NCBI GenBank assembly: GCA_028817775.1
Contig: JAPPOW010000164.1
Location: 1 to 9,122 of the forward strand
Source of the DNA: Candidatus Melainabacteria bacterium
GTDB lineage: Bacteria > Cyanobacteriota > Vampirovibrionia > LMEP-6097
Length of the DNA stretch: 9,122 nt
Direction of reading: 5' to 3'
Part shown: piece after piece, positions 6,063 to 9,122 of the stretch
Layout: the number at the start of each line of letters is the position of its first letter
Numbering within the stretch: position 1 is the first letter of the stretch
Notes under the pieces: model-generated
The model's input: the letters and a program-made list of their open reading frames with translations, nothing else
The model's database searches: none
Told to the model about the DNA's origin: nothing
Translations under genes and position numbers: made by a program

Positions 6063-6239
6063 TAGGTACTGTTCACAAAGCCCGATAAAGCGTGCTCGTT
6101 TCGGGGACTCAGTTGCTTTACCTTAGCTTTCAGGCTTCGATCCTCCCTGAACATTGGCTACAGCCAACTTCGGCTGAACGCAAACAAAGCCTGTAGTTCA
6201 AGTACTTTTCATGCTCGCAAGCCTTGTGAACAGCACCTA
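6063..6239 (-). ncRNA. Structured non-coding RNA, 6S-like architecture
   Basis: A 177-nt element closed by a 19-bp stem (6063-6081 with 6221-6239). Inner helices are 6131-6139 with 6185-6193 (9 bp), a hairpin 6153-6158 with 6163-6168 closed by a UGUA loop, and a side stem 6084-6091 with 6115-6122. Non-Watson-Crick positions (6068/6234, 6079/6223, 6138/6186, 6153/6168, 6085/6121) are A.C mismatches if read on the plus strand but G.U pairs on the minus strand, so the minus strand is the functional transcript. Length, long closing stem, large asymmetric central bubble and long apical hairpin match the general plan of 6S RNA, which binds RNA polymerase holoenzyme. Primary-sequence identity with 6S could not be established. 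It is flanked by divergent or downstream genes and contains no ORF of interest. Confidence 0.7.
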
Positions 6240-6262
6240 ACGGCCCTAGTTTATTGTGTTAG

Positions 6263-6269
6263 TATTATC
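6263..6269. promoter_or_regulatory. Overlapping divergent -10-like elements
   Basis: On the plus strand TATTAT (6263-6268) ends 5 nt before the ATG at 6274, suggesting a leaderless mRNA. On the minus strand the same bases read GATAAT (6269 to 6264), which would start a transcript near 6257, about 17 nt before the closing stem of the structured RNA. No good -35 is seen on either side. Confidence 0.35.
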
Positions 6270-6273
6270 CGGC

Positions 6274-6687
6274 ATGGATACGATTACAGACCTTAGTTTA
6301 GATACTAAATTAGCAAGCCAATTATCGATATTGATTAATAGGGCGATTCCACAGACAATGTCTGATGATATTCTTCAGCAATCTCCTCCTATTTCAGGGG
6401 GACGCGAGCGGCTTTTTAATTTTGTCGATACTTTGGTTTCAGCTTTATCGAAGAACGCTAGAAGAGCATTGGCACAGTCATTGGCTTTGAGTGGAGTTGA
6501 ATTTAAGCCAACCCGCCCTAACATGGCACCTATTTTAGACGAGACTAGATCGAATCCTTTTGTAACAGAGCTCAAGGCGGTTTTTGATAATTGGCCGACT
6601 TTTGAAGACCATAAAGATGCTACAGCTTTTAGCAAATCAGATAGAGAGTTTCAGAAAAGAGCGGCTTTCGTTAAGTCTAGAATCTAA
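6274..6687 (+). CDS. Unrecognised small protein upstream of rsmD
   Basis: A 137-residue protein from the ATG at 6274 (MDTITDLSLDTKLASQLS); a GTG at 6256 in the same frame would add six residues but has no better support. I recognise no family. It looks soluble and helical, with no membrane segment or signal peptide: residues 10-25 and 49-72 could form amphipathic helices, separated by a Ser/Pro/Gly loop (SPPISGGRER, 41-50), and the C-terminus is rich in charged residues. The next gene, rsmD, begins 21 bp after the stop on the same strand, so the two are likely co-transcribed. Neither start has a Shine-Dalgarno. A real gene is likely from the uninterrupted frame and operon-like spacing; another frame in the same region is also open but shorter. 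Confidence 0.65.
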   Translation: MDTITDLSLDTKLASQLSILINRAIPQTMSDDILQQSPPISGGRERLFNFVDTLVSALSKNARRALAQSLALSGVEFKPTRPNMAPILDETRSNPFVTELKAVFDNWPTFEDHKDATAFSKSDREFQKRAAFVKSRI

Positions 6688-6708
6688 AATTCTGTTACTA
6701 ATATATAG

Positions 6709-7317
6709 ATGGTTCTAAAACTAGCTACCGGTGAATTTAAGGGTATGACTTTAGCTAGTACTGACACGGCTCGTGAGTTGCGTCCGACTCAAGCTATGGT
6801 GCGTGAAGCCATAATCAATACCTTGAGTTCTATCTTTATGGCTGAAGATTTAGAGTTCTCAGGCTTGCAAATTTTGGATTTATTCTCTGGTAGCGGCAGT
6901 ATGGGCTTTGAATTTCTGAGTAATGGGGCTCAATCTATCTGTTTTGTAGAGCGGGATCCTAAGTGCCAGAAATTATTAAGGTCCAATGCCAAAAAAATGC
7001 GGGCTGAATCGAAGGTTAAAGTTTGTTCAGGAATCCTTCCTAAAATTTTGAAATCTGGGAATTTTAGTCAAGAAAGTTTCAATCTTGTATTTTTTGACCC
7101 TCCTTTCAAATTCACTGTTGATCAGTTTTTGGCAAATGTGAAAGCAGTTTTGGACAATAAACTGTTGCAGGACAATGCTTTTTTGGTTTTGGAGTATAAA
7201 AATGATGAGCTTGCAAAAGCTCTGGAGGAGCAGTTTTCAGAGCATTTAGTATTACTTAAAACCAAAAAGTATGGGGGTTGCACTGTAGTTTTTGCTCGAA
7301 AAATTTTTTCAAAATAG
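6709..7317 (+). CDS. rsmD: 16S rRNA (guanine966-N2)-methyltransferase RsmD
   Basis: RsmD methylates the exocyclic amine of G966 of 16S rRNA (E. coli numbering) using S-adenosylmethionine, during 30S assembly. The 202 residues match the family's length. The N-terminus has the family signature GEFKGMTLAS...LRPTQAMVREAIINTL (8-39), with the RPT at 25-27. SAM-binding motif I is LDLFSGSGSMGFEFLSNGA (56-74), the acidic end of strand 2 is in FVERD (79-83), and the catalytic motif DPPF is at 130-133. The conserved YGG near the C-terminus is at 188-190. The ATG at 6709 directly precedes the first conserved strand; no Shine-Dalgarno is visible, only AT-rich sequence. It probably shares a transcript with the small gene upstream. 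No terminator is seen after it, so read-through into the HU leader is possible. Confidence 0.93.
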   Translation: MVLKLATGEFKGMTLASTDTARELRPTQAMVREAIINTLSSIFMAEDLEFSGLQILDLFSGSGSMGFEFLSNGAQSICFVERDPKCQKLLRSNAKKMRAESKVKVCSGILPKILKSGNFSQESFNLVFFDPPFKFTVDQFLANVKAVLDNKLLQDNAFLVLEYKNDELAKALEEQFSEHLVLLKTKKYGGCTVVFARKIFSK

Positions 7318-7319
7318 GC

Positions 7320-7348
7320 TTTACTTTAATCGCTAAAAGAGTTACACT
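7320..7348 (+). promoter_or_regulatory. Candidate promoter for the HU transcript
   Basis: TTTACT (7320-7325) and TACACT (7343-7348) are separated by exactly 17 bp, each matching four of six bases of the sigma-70 consensus. They lie just after rsmD and would give a leader of about 105 nt before HU, carrying the small leader ORF. Confidence 0.5.
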
Positions 7349-7372
7349 TTAAAAGCTGTTGGAGGCGGCGCT

Positions 7373-7459
7373 ATGTATCCTACTCTATCAGTGCCATCCC
7401 TGAGGGCCCTCTTGCACGGGAAAGAAGGGAAACTTGGTTACCAAAAAGGAGAATTATAA
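7373..7459 (+). CDS. Leader ORF (28 codons) upstream of HU
   Basis: A 28-residue ORF beginning MYPTLSVPSLRALLHGKEG and ending YQKGEL. It has one of the best Shine-Dalgarno sites in the window: GGAGG (7361-7365) 7 nt before its ATG. Its stop codon lies 2 nt before the HU start, and its last codons (AAA GGA GAA) contain the HU ribosome-binding site AAGGAG. Ribosomes finishing this ORF would therefore sit on the HU start region, an arrangement typical of translational coupling. The ORF also crosses a GC-rich palindrome (GAGGGCCCTC, 7402-7411) that may fold in the leader. No family is recognised; the peptide is basic. It could act only through its translation. The evidence is position and signals, not homology. 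Confidence 0.5.
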   Translation: MYPTLSVPSLRALLHGKEGKLGYQKGEL

Positions 7460-7461
7460 CC

Positions 7462-7857
7462 ATGAATAAAGCAGAATTAATCGAAACAGTAGCTGATCAG
7501 ACTGGCCTTTCTAAGTCACAGACTGATGAAGCTCTTAAGTCAATCTTGGCTACAATCACTCAACAACTTGCAAAAGGCAACAAAATCACTTTAGTTGGTT
7601 TTGGTACTTTTGAAAGACGTAAGCGTAAAGCTCGTGTTGGTGTTAACCCACAAAACCCTGAGCAAAAAATTAAGATCCCTGCGAAAAATGCACCTGCATT
7701 CTCAGCTGGTTCTGAGCTTAAAGAAGCTGTTCAAACTGGTAGAGCTCCAGCTCTTGCTAAGAAGAAAATCGCAGCTAAGAAAAAAGCAGCAGCTAAGAAA
7801 ACTACTAAGAAGAAAACTACTGCTAAATCAAAATCTAAGAAAAAAGCTAGAAGATAG
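7462..7857 (+). CDS. hup: HU-family nucleoid protein with lysine-rich tail
   Basis: A histone-like DNA-bending protein. Residues 1-91 are a complete HU domain: dimerising helices (MNKAELIETVADQTGLSKSQ onward), the VGFGTFERRKRKAR strand (45-58), the DNA-intercalating arm with its proline in GVNPQNPE (60-67), and IPAKNAPAFSAG (72-83). The usual GRNP of the arm reads GVNP here. Residues 99-131 are almost entirely Lys, Ala and Thr (repeats such as AAKKKAAAKK), a histone-H1-like tail that should add sequence-independent DNA compaction, as in mycobacterial HU. The ATG at 7462 has a good Shine-Dalgarno (AAGGAG at 7446-7451). It is preceded by a coupled leader ORF and followed by a strong terminator. 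High expression is likely. Confidence 0.93.
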   Translation: MNKAELIETVADQTGLSKSQTDEALKSILATITQQLAKGNKITLVGFGTFERRKRKARVGVNPQNPEQKIKIPAKNAPAFSAGSELKEAVQTGRAPALAKKKIAAKKKAAAKKTTKKKTTAKSKSKKKARR

Positions 7858-7877
7858 TTTATACAATTAGGTTTATA

Positions 7878-7915
7878 TAAAGTAAAGCCCCGCATTTTGT
7901 GGGGCTTTTACTTTA
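7878..7915 (+). terminator. Rho-independent terminator after HU
   Basis: The stem TAAAGTAAAGCCCC (7878-7891) pairs with GGGGCTTTTACTTTA (7901-7915) with a single bulged T; the loop is 9 nt. The GC block is followed by U-rich sequence. It starts 20 bp after the HU stop and could also act on gpsA transcripts from the opposite side. Confidence 0.85.
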
Positions 7916-8003
7916 TTGTCATCCTGAGGAACGGAGTGACGTCAGGATCTCATTGGTTCCGCCCAGGGATCCTGACGTCGTCTTTGACTCCTCAGGATGA
8001 CAA
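7916..8003. repeat. Palindromic repeat between convergent HU and gpsA
   Basis: An 88-bp inverted repeat. Outer arms TTGTCATCCTGAGGA (7916-7930) and TCCTCAGGATGACAA (7989-8003) and inner arms GACGTCAGGATC and GATCCTGACGTC are perfect complements. It follows directly after the HU terminator and ends 6 bp before the gpsA stop codon. It has the same unit structure as the repeat at 4518-4607. Confidence 0.9.
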
Positions 8004-8009
8004 TAGAGA

Positions 8010-8996
8010 TTACTTGCTAGGCCGCTGCATAAGACTTAATACAGCATCGACAGCATTTTTCTCACCATCTAGTAATAATTTAATTTGTTCAACAATTGGC
8101 ATCTCAAGATTTTTTTCGTGAGCTATCTTGTAAACAGCGTGAGTAGTATTCACTCCTTCTGCAACTTCACCCAATTTTTTGACTATATCTTCTAGTTTTT
8201 TACCTTTGCTCAAGTAGTAACCAACCCGATAGTTTCTACTTAGATTGGAAGAGCAAGTGGCAACTAGATCTCCGACGCCTGCTGGACCCAATAAGGTCTC
8301 TTGTTTACCACCATAAAGTTCAAGGAAACGACCCATCTCAATTAAGCCTCGGCTAATTAAACTAGCTTTGGCACTTTCACCAAGGTCAAGAGCGTCACAA
8401 GCACCAGCTGCAATCGCAATGACATTTTTGAGGGCACCACAGAGTTCAACTCCTTTGACATCGTTATTGGTATAAATTCTGAGACTTGGATTCGCTAATC
8501 TAGCTTGAATAATTTTGGCAATTTCGATATCTTCTGCTGCCACTTCAGTAATCATTGGTTTGGCTTGAATTAATTCTTTAGCTAAATTTGGACCTGAGAT
8601 TACAGCTCTCGGGTTATTAGGTAAATATTGTTCGATGATCTCAAGTGGGGTTTGTAGATTCAATGCATCAATACCTTTAGAACCGTTGACAAAGATATGC
8701 TCATCACTAATGTCTAATTGAGCAATTTTTTGGTAGGTTTGCTCCATTCCCTTGAGCGAAATGGCGTTGATAATGATTTTGGAGAAGAAAAGTTCACGTA
8801 AATCAGAGCTGATCTTGACTTTATCTGGATATTTGAGGGTTGCTGGCTTTTTGAAACGACGAGTTTTAGCAATTCGGCGTGCTTTTTTCTCACAATGAGA
8901 CCAAAGAATGACAGGATATGTCTGCCCTAGTAGAAAAGCTAAGGTGTTTGCCCAAGCTCCGGTTCCCATAATTGAAATTGATTCTCTGTTAATCAT
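8010..8996 (-). CDS. gpsA: Glycerol-3-phosphate dehydrogenase [NAD(P)+]
   Basis: GpsA reduces dihydroxyacetone phosphate to sn-glycerol 3-phosphate, the backbone for membrane phospholipids, in the cytoplasm. From the ATG at 8996 it is 328 residues, the normal length. The Rossmann nucleotide-binding motif ISIMGTGAWANTLA is at 7-20, SGPNLAKEL at 134-142, the catalytic lysine in CGALKNVIAIAAG (K190), LGESAKASLISRGL at 205-218, GPAGVGDLVATC at 237-248 and LGEVAEGVNTTHAVY at 275-289. The frame stays open to a GTG at 9035, but those 13 extra residues come from a palindromic repeat and precede the first conserved strand, so they are rejected. No Shine-Dalgarno is seen at 8996. It converges on HU and diverges from the partial gene at 9072. 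Confidence 0.96.
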   Translation of the reverse strand: MINRESISIMGTGAWANTLAFLLGQTYPVILWSHCEKKARRIAKTRRFKKPATLKYPDKVKISSDLRELFFSKIIINAISLKGMEQTYQKIAQLDISDEHIFVNGSKGIDALNLQTPLEIIEQYLPNNPRAVISGPNLAKELIQAKPMITEVAAEDIEIAKIIQARLANPSLRIYTNNDVKGVELCGALKNVIAIAAGACDALDLGESAKASLISRGLIEMGRFLELYGGKQETLLGPAGVGDLVATCSSNLSRNYRVGYYLSKGKKLEDIVKKLGEVAEGVNTTHAVYKIAHEKNLEMPIVEQIKLLLDGEKNAVDAVLSLMQRPSK

Positions 8997-9014
8997 GTGT
9001 TTGTGGCAATGAGG

Positions 9015-9050
9015 TCCTGACGTCGTGCAAAGCACTCCTCAGGATGACAA
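9015..9050. repeat. Half-unit palindromic repeat upstream of gpsA
   Basis: TCCTGACGTCGT...ACTCCTCAGGATGACAA matches the right half of the repeat at 7916-8003 at both ends, with a different core. The core GTGCAAAGCAC is a small hairpin, and CCTGA/TCAGG pair outside it. It lies in the gpsA 5' region, so it would be part of the mRNA leader if transcription starts upstream. Confidence 0.75.
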
Positions 9051-9059
9051 CAATGATAC

Positions 9060-9065
9060 TATAAA
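9060..9065 (+). promoter_or_regulatory. -10-like element for the partial gene at 9072
   Basis: TATAAA ends 6 nt before the ATG at 9072, with no Shine-Dalgarno, again suggesting a leaderless mRNA. No clear -35 is seen. Confidence 0.4.
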
Positions 9066-9071
9066 TCCCAT

Positions 9072-9122
9072 ATGCCCCGTCGTATCAAGCTTTTTGACCT
9101 CTGGATTGATGATTTTGACTCT
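9072..9122 (+). CDS. 5' end of a plus-strand gene, possibly a WecB/TagA/CpsF glycosyltransferase
   Basis: Seventeen codons from an ATG to the window edge with no stop: MPRRIKLFDLWIDDFDS. The pattern of a basic start, then LFDLWID, resembles the opening strand of WecB/TagA/CpsF-type glycosyltransferases, which transfer N-acetylmannosaminuronate or N-acetylmannosamine to lipid carriers. With so few residues that identification is only a suggestion. Support for a gene here is the TATAAA box 6 nt upstream, the divergent arrangement with gpsA and the open frame. Confidence 0.45.
   Translation, partial: MPRRIKLFDLWIDDFDS

Noticed and set aside
6063..6239. MITE or decayed insertion sequence with 19-bp terminal inverted repeats
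   Set aside because: No target-site duplication is seen at the ends, and internal helices with consistent G.U pairs on one strand point to a functional RNA instead.
6375..6635. 86-residue minus-strand ORF
   Set aside because: Antisense to the 6274-6687 gene, which has better operon spacing with rsmD; neither is recognised, so this rejection is less certain than the others.
7595..7870. 91-residue ORF rich in Leu, Lys and Arg
   Set aside because: A +1 frame shadow of the HU lysine-rich tail.
7897..8121. 74-residue plus-strand ORF
   Set aside because: Made of terminator, palindromic repeat and antisense gpsA sequence.

Overview
The window is a gene-dense, moderately AT-rich bacterial segment with mostly housekeeping genes. 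It belongs to a bacterium whose genome carries short palindromic repeats of the 'GTCATCCTGAG...' type. The lineage cannot be fixed from sequence alone. The radical SAM protein looks closest to forms I associate with Cyanobacteria and their non-photosynthetic relatives, and HU has a histone-H1-like lysine tail, so a Melainabacteria/Vampirovibrionia-like organism is a tentative guess only.

Layout. From 4496 down to 1 the minus strand carries one tightly packed gene string: aroQ (type II 3-dehydroquinase), a small AF2212-like antitoxin, a PemK/MazF-like toxin, a 540-residue radical SAM protein, an EVE-domain protein and a large unrecognised protein that runs off the left edge. Junctions are overlaps of 11, 8 and 26 bp or gaps of 18 and 32 bp. 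At 4659-5600 (plus) is an unusual thioredoxin-fold protein with a Gly/Pro/Gln-rich N-terminal half; its 3' end overlaps the 3' end of a convergent stand-alone CheY-like receiver (5590-5982, minus). At 6063-6239 lies a 177-nt structured element. Five A.C mismatches on the plus strand become G.U pairs on the minus strand, so it is best read as a minus-strand non-coding RNA, and its architecture resembles 6S RNA. On the plus strand follow an unrecognised small protein, rsmD and an HU-family gene; HU is preceded by a 28-codon leader ORF with its own Shine-Dalgarno. A strong terminator and a large palindromic repeat separate HU from the convergent gpsA (8010-8996, minus). The first 17 codons of a divergent plus-strand gene close the window.

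Themes. (1) Palindromic repeats occur between genes and also in frame inside the radical SAM gene, adding about 33 and about 11 residues, in the manner of Rickettsia palindromic elements. (2) Several genes lack a Shine-Dalgarno and have a -10-like hexamer 5-7 nt before the start codon, suggesting leaderless mRNAs, whereas HU and its leader ORF have clear Shine-Dalgarno sequences. (3) The most interesting loci are the structured RNA, the in-frame repeats and the HU leader ORF. I see no prophage, CRISPR array, transposase, tRNA or rRNA.
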